From the NCBI RefSeq assembly GCF_014207095.1, contig NZ_JACHBG010000008.1, positions 62,001 through 126,000 of the forward strand: 64,000 bases of DNA. Reading direction: 5' to 3'. The stretch is from Martinezella lusitana (GTDB lineage: Bacteria > Pseudomonadota > Alphaproteobacteria > Rhizobiales > Rhizobiaceae). The notes beneath the pieces were generated by a model. It saw nothing but the letters and a program-made list of their open reading frames with translations. It was not told the DNA's origin and made no database searches. The position numbers were made by a program, and so were the translations under genes. Below are positions 32,403 through 40,984 of this stretch, piece by piece; position 1 is the first letter of the stretch; each line of letters opens with the position of its first letter.

Positions 32403-32454
32403 AGCAGAAGCGCGGTTCGCAGCTTCCAGGAAGCGCCGAGCCGCCATGGGCATA

Positions 32455-32499
32455 AAAAATAAGAGCCGGACGATCTGAGATCATCCGGCTCTTATTTTT
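32455..32499. terminator. Bidirectional terminator between grpE and ptsN
   Basis: A 20-base stem (32455-32474 with 32480-32499, one mismatch) has A-run and T-run flanks on both sides of the AAGAGCCGGA core. It can end transcription from grpE on the plus strand and from ptsN on the minus strand. Confidence 0.88.
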
Positions 32500-32524
32500 G
32501 CCTTGGTCCGATGCGATCCAGCCG

Positions 32525-32989
32525 TCAGGCGGCGTTGGAAGCCTGTTCTTCGTTGAGGAAGGCGTAGATTGCGGAGGCGGAATCTGTGGCGCGCAGCTTC
32601 GCGACCAAGTCCTGGTCTCGCAAAACGCGGGCGATGCGGGAGAGTGCCTTGAGGTGGTCTGCACCTGCGCCTTCAGGCGCCAGCAGCAGGAAGACGAGAT
32701 CGACCGGCTGGTCGTCCAGCGCTTCGAAATCGACCGGCGCTTCCAGGCGTGCGAAAATTCCTGCGATGGATTTGATGCTGGCAAGCTTGCCGTGCGGAAT
32801 GGCAATGCCGTTACCGACGCCGGTAGAGCCCAGACGCTCGCGCTGCAGCACGACGTCGAAGATCTCGCGCTCGGGCAGTCCGGTCAGTTTGGAGGCCTTG
32901 GCTGCCAGCTCCTGAAGCAGTTGTTTTTTGGAATTTGCCTTCAAGGCGGGGATGATCGCATCTTGGTGTAGCAAATCTGCCAATGCCAT
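32525..32989 (-). CDS. ptsN: PTS IIA-like nitrogen-regulatory protein PtsN
   Basis: The 154-residue product is EIIA-Ntr, the end receiver of the PTSNtr phosphorelay. The phosphorylated histidine is His66 in GNGIAIPHGKL, and DLVFLLLAPEGAGADHLKAL is the second family motif. In rhizobia, unphosphorylated PtsN influences potassium uptake and other transport systems. It is the last gene of the block rpoN-hpf-ptsN and ends just before a strong terminator. Confidence 0.96.
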   Translation of the reverse strand: MALADLLHQDAIIPALKANSKKQLLQELAAKASKLTGLPEREIFDVVLQRERLGSTGVGNGIAIPHGKLASIKSIAGIFARLEAPVDFEALDDQPVDLVFLLLAPEGAGADHLKALSRIARVLRDQDLVAKLRATDSASAIYAFLNEEQASNAA

Positions 32990-33076
32990 TCTCTTTATCC
33001 TTCGTGTCGCCGAGAACCGGTAAACGGGAGCGGCGGCCGGCTGACGTTACGCACAGTCGCCGCTCATCTTCTATTC

Positions 33077-33652
33077 TCAGCCTTTGATATTGGCCGCGTC
33101 TATCCAGCCAATGTTACCGTCCTGTCGACGGTAGACGATGTTGAGGTGTTCCTTGCCCGGGCTGCGGAAGAGCAGCAACGGCTCGTCTGTCATATCGAGC
33201 GCCATCACGGCGGTCGCGACCGACATGGTCTTCAATTGTTTCGTGCTTTCGGCAACGATCGCCGGCGCAAAATCGGCTGGGACCTCTTCGTCGTCATCCG
33301 GTACGCCGTCCATGACGGTGTAGGCGACTTCGATATGACCGTTTGCGTGATTGCTGGCCTGATGGTCCTTGAGTTTGCGCTTGTAGCGTCGCAGACGCTT
33401 TTCGATACGCTCGGACGCTGCGTCGAAAGCAAGCTGCGGGTCCATGGCTTCGCCGGCTGCATGCAATACGACACCGCTGTCGAGATGAAGCTTGCAATCG
33501 GCCGCAAAGCGCGAGCTGGACTTGTGCACAGTTACCTGACCCGAATACCCCCCGTCGAAGTATTTCGTCACGGCCATACCGATCTGGTCCTCGATCCGCT
33601 GACGGAAGGAGTCACCAATTTCCATATGTTTACCGGAGACACGCACACTCAT
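33077..33652 (-). CDS. hpf: Long-form ribosome hibernation promoting factor
   Basis: The 191-residue product has an N-terminal S30AE domain (about 1-100: VRVSGKHMEIGDSFRQRIED, KYFDGGYSGQVTVHKS) and a C-terminal dimerisation domain (about 130-190: DEPLLLFRSPGKEHLNIVYR). Long HPF dimerises 70S ribosomes into inactive 100S particles in stationary phase. It was long annotated as sigma-54 modulation protein because of its place after rpoN, seen here again. Confidence 0.95.
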   Translation of the reverse strand: MSVRVSGKHMEIGDSFRQRIEDQIGMAVTKYFDGGYSGQVTVHKSSSRFAADCKLHLDSGVVLHAAGEAMDPQLAFDAASERIEKRLRRYKRKLKDHQASNHANGHIEVAYTVMDGVPDDDEEVPADFAPAIVAESTKQLKTMSVATAVMALDMTDEPLLLFRSPGKEHLNIVYRRQDGNIGWIDAANIKG

Positions 33653-33902
33653 GGAGTTTCCCTTCTTGTAGTGGTTATTGCGCGTACCAGTTTACGCCAA
33701 GCCTCAAGCTCATCCAAGCACTTCACGCGGTCAAAGACAAATTGCGTATATCGGCCGCCTTCGGGATGATGGGGATAAGTTTCATGGTCGTGCTGTCCTG
33801 CAGCGATTGCGGCGGGCTTCTAGCCCTGCCGCATGGGAAAGTCAACTGTATCTTAACGGACTGTTAGGAGATCGACAATCTGAGATTGAAGATCGTCAAT
33901 CG

Positions 33903-35471
33903 TCAGAAACTGCCGACTTTTGCCAGCGCTCGCTTCTCTCGGCGTCGCTGTACGGACGAGGGGATGTTCATCGCTTCGCGGTATTTTGCAACCGTACGGC
34001 GAGCAAGCTCGATGCCGCCCTTCTTTAGCGTATCGACGATATCGTCGTCGGAAAGCACGGCATTCGGGCTCTCGTTCGATATCAGCAGGCGGATCTTGTG
34101 GCGCACGGCTTCCGCGGAATGGCCGTCGCCACCCTCGACGGAGTTGATCGAAACCGTGAAGAAATATTTGAGCTCGAACAGCCCGCGCGGCGTCAGCATA
34201 TACTTGTTCGAGGTCACGCGGCTCACCGTCGACTCATGCATTTTGATGGCGTCGGCCACGGTTTTGAGGTTAAGCGGCCGCAAATGATCGACGCCGTTGA
34301 TGAGGAAAGCATCCTGCTGCCGCACGATTTCGCTGGCAACTTTCATGATTGTCTTGGCACGCTGATCCAGGCTGCGGGTCAGCCAGTTGGCGTTCTGCAG
34401 GCATTCCGACAGGAAGGCGTGGTCCTGGCTGGTCTTTGATACGGAGGCGAAGTACGACTGGCTGACCAGCACGCGGGGCAGGGCATCGGGATTGAGCTCC
34501 ACAAGCCAGCTGCCGTCCGCAGACGGGCGCACCACGATATCGGGCATGATCGCCTCGGATATGCCGGTTTCGAAGCCGCTGCCGGGCTTCGGGTTCAGCT
34601 GGCGGATTTCCGCCATCATGTCGAGAAGATCTTCCTCGTCGACGCCGCAGAGCCTTTTCAGCGTCGCAAAATCGCGCCGGGCAAGCAACTCCAGATTCTC
34701 GATCAGCCGCTCCATGGCCGGATCGAAGCGATCCTTCTGCCGGAGCTGGATTGCCAGGCATTCGCTGAGCGAACGAGCGAAAACACCGGGAGGATCGAGG
34801 AGCTGCAGCGTATTCAGCACGCGCTCCACCTCGCCGATGGTCGAGCCGAGGCGCTCGGCCGTTTCGCTGAGATCGGCGCGGAGATAGCCGGTCTCGTCCA
34901 GCTGGTCGACGAGATGCTGGGCGATCAGCCGGTCGGCCATCGCGGGAAGCGAGAAAGGGATTTGTTCGTTCAGGTGATCTCGCAGCGATACCTGGCCAGC
35001 GACGAAATCATCCAGATCGTAGCTTTCGCCCGCTTCGCCGCCGGGCATTGATTTCCATTGGCTGAGAAGCTCCGGCGCGTCGGCGCGCTGCGGGCTCGCA
35101 TCGTCGGAAAAGACGTTGCCGAAATTCGTGTCGAGCTCGTTGTTCAGCCTGTCGGCGTGGCCGGTATTGTCGCTTTCGTACCAGTCGCTGGCAAGGTCGT
35201 CGCCGCCGCCTTCGAAACCGTCGTTGCGGGTATCGCCTGCGGGTTCCCCCGCCATTTCGAAGCGCTCGTCCTTTGCCTCGCGTTCGCTATAGCCGCCCAA
35301 ATCCTCGTCATTTGACGCAAATTCCAGCAGCGGATTCTTCTCGACTTCCTGCGCGATGAACTGGTTCAGTTCAAAATGAGTCATCTGCAGCAACTGGATG
35401 GATTGCATCAGTTGCGGTGTCATCACCAGGCTTTGGCTTTGGCGCAGGAAAAGATTGGCCGATAATGCCAT
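33903..35471 (-). CDS. rpoN: RNA polymerase sigma-54 factor
   Basis: The 522-residue product directs transcription from -24/-12 promoters with activator ATPases such as NtrC and NifA. Region I starts LRQSQSLVMTPQLMQSIQLL (glutamine-rich). An acidic region II (about 55-120) follows, then the core-binding domain, a helix-turn-helix, and the C-terminal RpoN box ARRTVAKYRE that contacts the -24 element. The ATG at 35471 (MALSANLFLRQ) matches the family start. It follows lptB on the same strand with a 196-base gap. Confidence 0.97.
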   Translation of the reverse strand: MALSANLFLRQSQSLVMTPQLMQSIQLLQMTHFELNQFIAQEVEKNPLLEFASNDEDLGGYSEREAKDERFEMAGEPAGDTRNDGFEGGGDDLASDWYESDNTGHADRLNNELDTNFGNVFSDDASPQRADAPELLSQWKSMPGGEAGESYDLDDFVAGQVSLRDHLNEQIPFSLPAMADRLIAQHLVDQLDETGYLRADLSETAERLGSTIGEVERVLNTLQLLDPPGVFARSLSECLAIQLRQKDRFDPAMERLIENLELLARRDFATLKRLCGVDEEDLLDMMAEIRQLNPKPGSGFETGISEAIMPDIVVRPSADGSWLVELNPDALPRVLVSQSYFASVSKTSQDHAFLSECLQNANWLTRSLDQRAKTIMKVASEIVRQQDAFLINGVDHLRPLNLKTVADAIKMHESTVSRVTSNKYMLTPRGLFELKYFFTVSINSVEGGDGHSAEAVRHKIRLLISNESPNAVLSDDDIVDTLKKGGIELARRTVAKYREAMNIPSSVQRRREKRALAKVGSF

Positions 35472-35667
35472 GGCGGACGCAGGACTCCCCTTGAATTCCT
35501 CCGGAATTCGCGGTCTTCGTCTCCAAGATCTTTGCGAAATTCCAACTGGCCCAAAAATTGCTTTTTTATAGGTTTTGGTCAAGCGGAACTATGCTGCCGA
35601 AAATAGATTTCGGCGGCGTGGCGTATCCTGACAATATCAACGGGCGAACTGGCCGAATTTCAGCCAA

Positions 35668-36477
35668 TCAAAGGCTGAAATTGTCACCGAGATAGAGTTT
35701 GCGAACTTCGGGATTGCTGACGATGTCGTTGGCTCTGCCATGGGTCAGCACCTCACCCGCATGGATGATGTAGGCGCGGTCGATAAGGCCGAGCGTTTCG
35801 CGAACATTGTGGTCGGTGATCAGCACGCCGATGCCGCGTGCCGTCAGATGGTGCACGAGGTTCTGGATGTCGGCGACGGAGATCGGATCGACACCCGCGA
35901 AGGGTTCGTCGAGCAGCATGAATGTCGGGTCGGTCGCCAACGCGCGGGCGATTTCGAGGCGTCGCCGCTCGCCGCCCGAAAGCGCGATCGCAGGCACCGC
36001 GCGCAGATTGCGAATGTGGAACTCTTCCAGCAGCTCGTCGATCTTACGCTCGCGCTTCGTTTTGTCCTTCTCGTGGACTTCGAGAACGGCGCGGATGTTC
36101 TCCTCCACCGTCAGGCCGCGGAAGATCGACGCTTCCTGCGGCAAATAGCCGACGCCCAGGCGCGCGCGCCGGTACATCGGCATCGAGGTGACGTTGTTGC
36201 CATCGATCTCGATCGTGCCCTCATCGACCGGCACAAGGCCGGTGATCATGTAGAAGCAGGTGGTTTTGCCGGCACCGTTCGGTCCGAGCAGGCCAACTGC
36301 TTCACCGCGTCGCACCACCAGCGAGACGCCATTGACGACGCGCCGGGTACGATAGGTCTTTGTGAGGCCGCGCGCGATCAGGGTGCCCTGATAGCGTGCT
36401 TTATCCGCGGCCGGCGTGCCGGATGTCGCAGAAGACGGTCCGGGCATGCCGGGTAGGGTGGTGGTCGATATCGTCAC
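35668..36477 (-). CDS. lptB: LPS export ABC transporter ATP-binding protein LptB
   Basis: The 269-residue product powers extraction of lipopolysaccharide from the inner membrane with LptF, LptG and LptC. It has Walker A GPNGAGKT at 65-72, the ABC signature LSGGERRR, Walker B FMLLDEPFAGVD, and the switch histidine in LITDHN. The GTG at 36477 lies 13 bases after the lptA stop and gives the usual length. The first 30 residues are a Ser/Thr/Pro-rich extension before the ABC domain, and the true start might be an inner one. Confidence 0.93.
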   Translation of the reverse strand: MTISTTTLPGMPGPSSATSGTPAADKARYQGTLIARGLTKTYRTRRVVNGVSLVVRRGEAVGLLGPNGAGKTTCFYMITGLVPVDEGTIEIDGNNVTSMPMYRRARLGVGYLPQEASIFRGLTVEENIRAVLEVHEKDKTKRERKIDELLEEFHIRNLRAVPAIALSGGERRRLEIARALATDPTFMLLDEPFAGVDPISVADIQNLVHHLTARGIGVLITDHNVRETLGLIDRAYIIHAGEVLTHGRANDIVSNPEVRKLYLGDNFSL

Positions 36478-36490
36478 GAGGGGGCCAGTA

Positions 36491-37144
36491 TCAGTTTTTC
36501 TTTTGTTGCTGCTGCACTTGCTGAGACTTTGGGTCGAGCTGAATCTGAACGCGACCCCCACAGGAATCCAGTTGCGCTTCGCCGGTCGCCATATGAACGG
36601 TGAGCTGACAACCGGTGAAAACATTCGGTCCGTCCGTCAGCACAACCTTCTTGCCTTTGAGGACGGCGAGCTGGTTGGTCATGTCGAAGGAACCGTCGTC
36701 GGCGGTCGCCGTCTGCGTGCCGGAAACGAGGTAAACCTTGTCGGTGACCAGAATGTGGTCGATATTGGCGTTTCCGGAGACGAGCGACTCGTTCTGCTCC
36801 TTGGCGGCCTTGGCGACCGGATTGTCTGCCTGCTTGTTGGCGTCGCCCGCCTGCTTCTTTTTATAGAAGACGGTCATCTTGCCGGACTGCATCGTCGTGG
36901 TTCCCTGAACCACCTTGACGTTGCCGGTAAATACGGCCTGGTTTTCCTGATCGTGAATTTCCAGCTTGTCGCTTTCGATCTGGATCGGCTGATCCTTGGA
37001 AAGGGCAAGGCCCGGCATCGTGCTTGTCGTCGACTGCGCGCCTGCTTCCGCGGCTGCGAAGAATGCGAGCGCGCTAAAGGCGCACAGGAGGCCGGCCTTG
37101 CGTAAGCCGGAGTGGAAAATTGAATTTTGCCAATAATTTATCAT
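36491..37144 (-). CDS. lptA: LPS transport periplasmic protein LptA
   Basis: The 217-residue product has a signal peptide (hydrophobic stretch 17-33, likely cut after AGA at 36) and an OstA beta-jellyroll: IQIESDKLEIHDQENQAVFT, then GNVKVVQGTTTMQSGKMTVF. LptA forms the periplasmic bridge between LptC and LptD. The C-terminus is Gln/Lys-rich. Its ATG overlaps the lptC stop by four bases (ATGA), so the two are translationally coupled. Confidence 0.92.
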   Translation of the reverse strand: MINYWQNSIFHSGLRKAGLLCAFSALAFFAAAEAGAQSTTSTMPGLALSKDQPIQIESDKLEIHDQENQAVFTGNVKVVQGTTTMQSGKMTVFYKKKQAGDANKQADNPVAKAAKEQNESLVSGNANIDHILVTDKVYLVSGTQTATADDGSFDMTNQLAVLKGKKVVLTDGPNVFTGCQLTVHMATGEAQLDSCGGRVQIQLDPKSQQVQQQQKKN

Positions 37145-37827
37145 GAACCGCCCGGCTTCTGTTCGCTAGATGAATTGTGGAGAGCGGACGGTTCGATATT
37201 CATCCGAACCTGCCCGTCGAACTGGATTACGCTACCCTTATCCGTCATCTTGAGCGAACGCGCAACAACCGACATGCCGCCTCGGGAGATGGCAACTTGG
37301 TCCTGGCTCGACAGGTCTCCCTTCTTGACATCCAGGAACGCGGTCTTGAATTCGGCGCGCAGGCCATTGTCCATTTGGATGACGAAGGGTTCCGTCAGCT
37401 TGAGCGTGTCGGCCTGGCGGTCGAAATCGGCGCTTTGGGCCGTTACATGGGCGATCACATCGGTATTGACGGGCATGGATGCCTTGATCGTCTTCAGCGT
37501 GATCATGTTCGGATTCTTGATGTCTTGCAGCGCCTTTTCCGCCAGCATCGAGTAATTGATGCCGTCCTTGTTGCGGCCGGCGATCGCCGGGCGTTCCATG
37601 ACCACCTTCCCGTCTTCGATCTTGGCGCCTTCGATCTGAATTTCCGCCGGCAGATAGGCGCGGACGACCGAGACGACGACAAAGATAAGCGTGACGATCA
37701 CCGCGGCGAGCGGCAACAGCACCTTCAGTCTCCTCACCCGCGCGGAATGGAAGATCGCATCCTTATACGCGCTGCGCTGCGGCAGCGAGCGATTAGTCTC
37801 GCCGGGGGTCTCGATCGTATTGAGCAT
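37141..37827 (-). CDS. lptC: LPS export system protein LptC
   Basis: The 228-residue product has one N-terminal membrane anchor (about 36-56: VLLPLAAVIVTLIFVVVSVV) and a periplasmic LptC/YrbK beta-jellyroll domain. It passes LPS from the LptBFG complex to LptA. The ATG at 37827 is preferred because family similarity starts there. It is the first gene of the lptC-lptA-lptB(-rpoN-hpf-ptsN) run. The next gene upstream is divergent. Confidence 0.88.
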   Translation of the reverse strand: MLNTIETPGETNRSLPQRSAYKDAIFHSARVRRLKVLLPLAAVIVTLIFVVVSVVRAYLPAEIQIEGAKIEDGKVVMERPAIAGRNKDGINYSMLAEKALQDIKNPNMITLKTIKASMPVNTDVIAHVTAQSADFDRQADTLKLTEPFVIQMDNGLRAEFKTAFLDVKKGDLSSQDQVAISRGGMSVVARSLKMTDKGSVIQFDGQVRMNIEPSALHNSSSEQKPGGS

Positions 37828-38148
37828 GCAACAGGTCCGTCTTTGTCTGATCCGGAGAACCGCATTCACGCCATTCGGGGCCGCGTCAAAAAGCCTATCG
37901 GATCGTTTCGCATTATTGCACTGGCTTGCCAATATGGATTTTTTCCGCAGCCAGAGAAATTTGGCGGGAAAATATGCCATAAATCGGTTTCATCCGATGG
38001 GACGATATCCTATCTGATGAACCAGCAGAGCGACGTCCAGCCGGCGACATCGAAAATCGAGACGGCTTTTCTCTAAGGATTGTGCCAGTTTCAAGGTGTT
38101 GTAATCCGGTTGGTGTCGTATTCAGTTTATTTCAGGGAGAAATAAGGC
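37828..38148. other. Divergent promoter gap between lptC and the S49 peptidase gene
   Basis: No gene is visible. The gap should hold promoters in both directions, but none with a clear -35/-10 pair was recognised by eye. An AGGGAG and AAGG stand just before the peptidase start. Confidence 0.4.
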
Positions 38149-39108
38149 GTGATGGACAGTTCTGCAATCGCGGATCGGCGACAATTGCGCCGCAAGCTTG
38201 GTTTCTGGCGCATTATTGCCGTTTTGCTACTCGTGATGCTCGGTTTTGCGTTCTATCGATTCTTTGCGAGCGACCTACCGGATACGCGCGGCCCGCAAAT
38301 CGCCCGCGTCACGATTTCCGGGCTCATCCAGGACGATCCGGAGCTTCTCGAGCGGCTGAAAAAGATCCACGACAATGATCAGGTCAAGGCGCTGGTCGTA
38401 TCCATCTCCTCGACCGGCGGGACGACCTATGGCGGCGAGCGCATCTTCAAGGCGATCCGCGCTGTTGCGGCCAACAAGCCTGTCGTGTCCGATATCCGCA
38501 CCGTCGCCGCTTCCGCCGGCTATATGATTGCGGTTGCCGGCGATAATATCGTTGCCGGCGATACCTCGATCACCGGTTCGATCGGCGTCATCTTCCAATA
38601 TCCGCAGCTCAAGGATCTGCTCGACAAGGTCGGCGTTTCCCTCGACGAGATCAAGTCGACGCCGCTGAAGGCCGAACCGTCCCCCTTCCATCCGGCCAGC
38701 GAAGACGCCAAGAACATGATCCGCAACATGGTCATGGACAGCTACGGCTGGTTCGTCGATCTCGTCGCCGATCGGCGCAAGCTGCCGCGCGAGCAGGTAT
38801 TGAAGCTTGCCGACGGCAGCATTTTCACCGGCCGGCAGGCGCTTCAGAACAAGCTTATCGATACTTTGGGCGGCGAGGACGAGATCCGCGCCTACCTCGA
38901 AACGCGTAAGATCAAGAAGGATCTGCCGATCGTCGATTGGAAGCCGGAAGACAAGGCTTCATCCTTCTTTTGGCCGGCTGCGGCTTCCCGATTGCTCAAC
39001 ATGCTGGGTTATGATCCCTTTATTAAAGGAGATGCTCTGCAGAAGATCATGACAGAGAAGTTGTTTCTTGACGGCCTGCTTTCTGTTTGGCAGGGTGCAG
39101 CCGATTAA
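38149..39108 (+). CDS. sppA: S49 family signal peptide peptidase (SppA-like)
   Basis: The 319-residue product is a short, single-domain SppA: a membrane anchor (about 19-38), then the peptidase core with nucleophile Ser122 in VAASAGYMIA and general-base Lys174 in STPLKAEPSPF. SppA enzymes degrade cleaved signal peptides in the membrane, and short forms assemble as octamers. The start is GTG at 38149 or the ATG immediately after it. It is followed by ihfB 27 bases later, a conserved rhizobial pair. Confidence 0.9.
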   Translation: MMDSSAIADRRQLRRKLGFWRIIAVLLLVMLGFAFYRFFASDLPDTRGPQIARVTISGLIQDDPELLERLKKIHDNDQVKALVVSISSTGGTTYGGERIFKAIRAVAANKPVVSDIRTVAASAGYMIAVAGDNIVAGDTSITGSIGVIFQYPQLKDLLDKVGVSLDEIKSTPLKAEPSPFHPASEDAKNMIRNMVMDSYGWFVDLVADRRKLPREQVLKLADGSIFTGRQALQNKLIDTLGGEDEIRAYLETRKIKKDLPIVDWKPEDKASSFFWPAAASRLLNMLGYDPFIKGDALQKIMTEKLFLDGLLSVWQGAAD

Positions 39109-39135
39109 TAAATCAATGATTTAAAGGGGGTAGCC

Positions 39136-39444
39136 GTGATCAAATCGGAATTGGTGCAGATTGTTGCCGCCCGCAACCCGCATCTCTATCACCGCGACGT
39201 CGAAAATATCGTCAACGCTGTCCTCGATGAGATCACCGATGCGCTCGCAGCCGGAAATCGGGTCGAACTTCGCGGCTTTGGCGCATTCTCCGTCAAGAAC
39301 CGGCCTTCGCGCTCCGGCCGCAACCCGCGCACCGGCGACACGGTCTTCGTCGAGGAAAAATGGGTGCCCTTCTTCAAGACCGGCAAGGAGCTGCGCGAGC
39401 GGCTGAATCCGGGCGCCGGCGACGAAGACGACGACGACAATTGA
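39136..39444 (+). CDS. ihfB: Integration host factor subunit beta
   Basis: The 102-residue product starts with GTG and has the HU/IHF fold: MIKSELVQIVAARNPHLY, then VELRGFGAFSVKNRPSRSGR with NPRTGD, the minor-groove arm bearing the conserved proline. IHF bends DNA by about 160 degrees and helps sigma-54 promoters, replication and recombination. A C-terminal run of acidic residues is typical of alphaproteobacterial IhfB. It probably shares a transcript with the peptidase gene. Confidence 0.95.
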   Translation: MIKSELVQIVAARNPHLYHRDVENIVNAVLDEITDALAAGNRVELRGFGAFSVKNRPSRSGRNPRTGDTVFVEEKWVPFFKTGKELRERLNPGAGDEDDDDN

Positions 39445-39446
39445 TT

Positions 39447-39467
39447 GGCCGTTTCGGCCGGATTTTT
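39447..39467 (+). terminator. Hairpin with T-tail after ihfB
   Basis: GGCCG and CGGCC (39447-39451, 39455-39459) form a short stem over a TTT loop, followed by a run of five T. It stands three bases after the ihfB stop. Confidence 0.6.
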
Positions 39468-39601
39468 CCGTCCATGCCCCTTCGGACATGATTGTGCCGC
39501 GACGCCGTGGCACTTGAATTCATCAGCCTCTTTTCTATTCTGCGGCTGAGAGCAGCATGCTTGCAGCCACAGACATGCTTGCGATGATGAGGAGCTGCGC
39601 A

Positions 39602-39934
39602 ATGGCCAAGAAGATCGTCAATCTACTGATATTGCTGCCGCTCGGCATCATTCTGATCGTATTCTGCGTGGCCAACCGGCAATCCGCGACGCTTGCGCTC
39701 AACCCCTTCAGGCCGGACGATCAGGTGCTGTCGCTGAATGCACCGCTGTTCGTATTGCTGTTTGCAGCGTTGATCCTCGGCATGGTCGTCGGAGCTGCTG
39801 TGACCTGGTTCAATCAGGGGAAGCATCGCAGGCGCGCCCGCAATCAGACCCAGGAAGCCGTGCGCTGGCAGGCGGAAGCCGACAAGCATCGGACACGCGC
39901 CGAACAGATCGCCGGCCAGCTTCCCTCACAATGA
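39602..39934 (+). CDS. LapA (DUF1049) domain membrane protein
   Basis: The 110-residue product has two membrane helices (about 6-24 and 43-64) and a basic, helical cytoplasmic tail (KHRRRARNQTQEAVRWQAEADK). This is the LapA domain layout; in E. coli LapA works with LapB in control of LPS synthesis, but function in rhizobia is not shown. The ATG at 39602 begins the recognised domain. Its 3' end overlaps that of the convergent acetyltransferase gene by nine bases. Confidence 0.82.
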   Translation: MAKKIVNLLILLPLGIILIVFCVANRQSATLALNPFRPDDQVLSLNAPLFVLLFAALILGMVVGAAVTWFNQGKHRRRARNQTQEAVRWQAEADKHRTRAEQIAGQLPSQ

Positions 39935-40393
39935 GTTGAGGTCGGCAAGCCGCATCTCCTTGTAATCGCCTTCCGGCGAGGCGCCGTTGCCGATGATCTC
40001 GAAACCGAGAGCCTCATAAAAGGATACAGCGCGCGCATTCCTGACCAGGCATTTCAGCCGGTAGCGGCGCGTCGGCCAATCCGGCAGCGCGGCAAGCAAG
40101 GCTTTGCCCGCGCCGCGCCCCTGAAAAGCGGGAAGAATGTAGAGCATATGGATGAAGTCATCCGGCTCCCAGATGGCCGCAAAGCCCGCGATCGTTCCAT
40201 GCTGGTCTTCGCAGACGGATAAGCGCTCGCCATCCGCATGAGTGGCGAAATCTTCCAGAATGAAGTGATCGGGATCGACCCAGGAGAATGTTTGCCGCCG
40301 GACGTCGAGATAGATCTCGGCAAGATGCCGCATATCCTGTTCGCGTGCTGGCCGGATCGACCAGATATCGGAGTCCACTGTCATGTCTTTCAT
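39926..40393 (-). CDS. GNAT family N-acetyltransferase
   Basis: The 155-residue product has the GNAT core: IRPAREQDMRHLAEIYLDVR at the start, MLYILPAFQGRGAGKALLAA as the acetyl-CoA pyrophosphate loop (Q/R-x-x-G-x-G/A), and NARAVSFYEALGFEIIG as motif B. The substrate is unknown. It lies alone, 26 bases downstream of the CoxG-like gene on the same strand. Confidence 0.88.
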   Translation of the reverse strand: MKDMTVDSDIWSIRPAREQDMRHLAEIYLDVRRQTFSWVDPDHFILEDFATHADGERLSVCEDQHGTIAGFAAIWEPDDFIHMLYILPAFQGRGAGKALLAALPDWPTRRYRLKCLVRNARAVSFYEALGFEIIGNGASPEGDYKEMRLADLNSL

Positions 40394-40419
40394 ATGGGCG
40401 CGAAATGCCTTGGCGGCAA

Positions 40420-40872
40420 TCAGGCGCTTGCCCGACCGTTGATCGCTGCGGTGAAATCGGCGAAAAACTGCTGAGCGAGCTTTTTCGCGCTGGAATCCAC
40501 CAGGCGGGAACCGAGCTGCGCAATCTTGCCGCCGACCTGCGCCTTGGCTTCGTATTGTAGGATCGTATCGTTACCGTCTTCCTTGAGGACGACATCGGCA
40601 CCGCCCTTGGCGAAGCCGGCAATTCCGCCCTTTCCTTCGCCCGATATCGTGTAGCTTTCCGGTGCATTGATATTGGAAAGCGTGACCTCGCCGTTAAAGG
40701 ATGCGGAAACCGGGCCGATCTTCAGTTTCACGGTAGCGGTCAATTCCGTCGGAGAAATCCTCTCGAGACTTTGACAGCCGGGAATGCATTGCTTGAGGAT
40801 TTCGGGATCGTTCAGTGCCGCCCAAACGGCGTCCCTGGGTGCTGCGATCCGCTCTTCGCCGGTCATATCCAT
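40420..40872 (-). CDS. CoxG family (SRPBCC) protein
   Basis: The 150-residue product is a CoxG-type SRPBCC domain: MTGEERIAAPRDAVWAALND, ILKQCIPGCQSLERISPTEL and a GKIAQLGSRLVDSSAKKLAQ helix, where PGC is a hallmark. In CO-oxidising bacteria, CoxG anchors CO dehydrogenase at the membrane, but no cox genes are nearby, so it may bind another ligand or quinone. The ATG at 40872 is chosen for the GGGAGG seven bases upstream. Confidence 0.85.
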   Translation of the reverse strand: MDMTGEERIAAPRDAVWAALNDPEILKQCIPGCQSLERISPTELTATVKLKIGPVSASFNGEVTLSNINAPESYTISGEGKGGIAGFAKGGADVVLKEDGNDTILQYEAKAQVGGKIAQLGSRLVDSSAKKLAQQFFADFTAAINGRASA

Positions 40873-40984
40873 ACGCAATCCTCCCAATGTGACATTTTGT
40901 GTATGGATCATCGCAGATCGGAAAGCGCTTTGCCAAGTGGCGGCCAGATGCTATTTGCACGCACATATCAATTTTGAGACAAGC

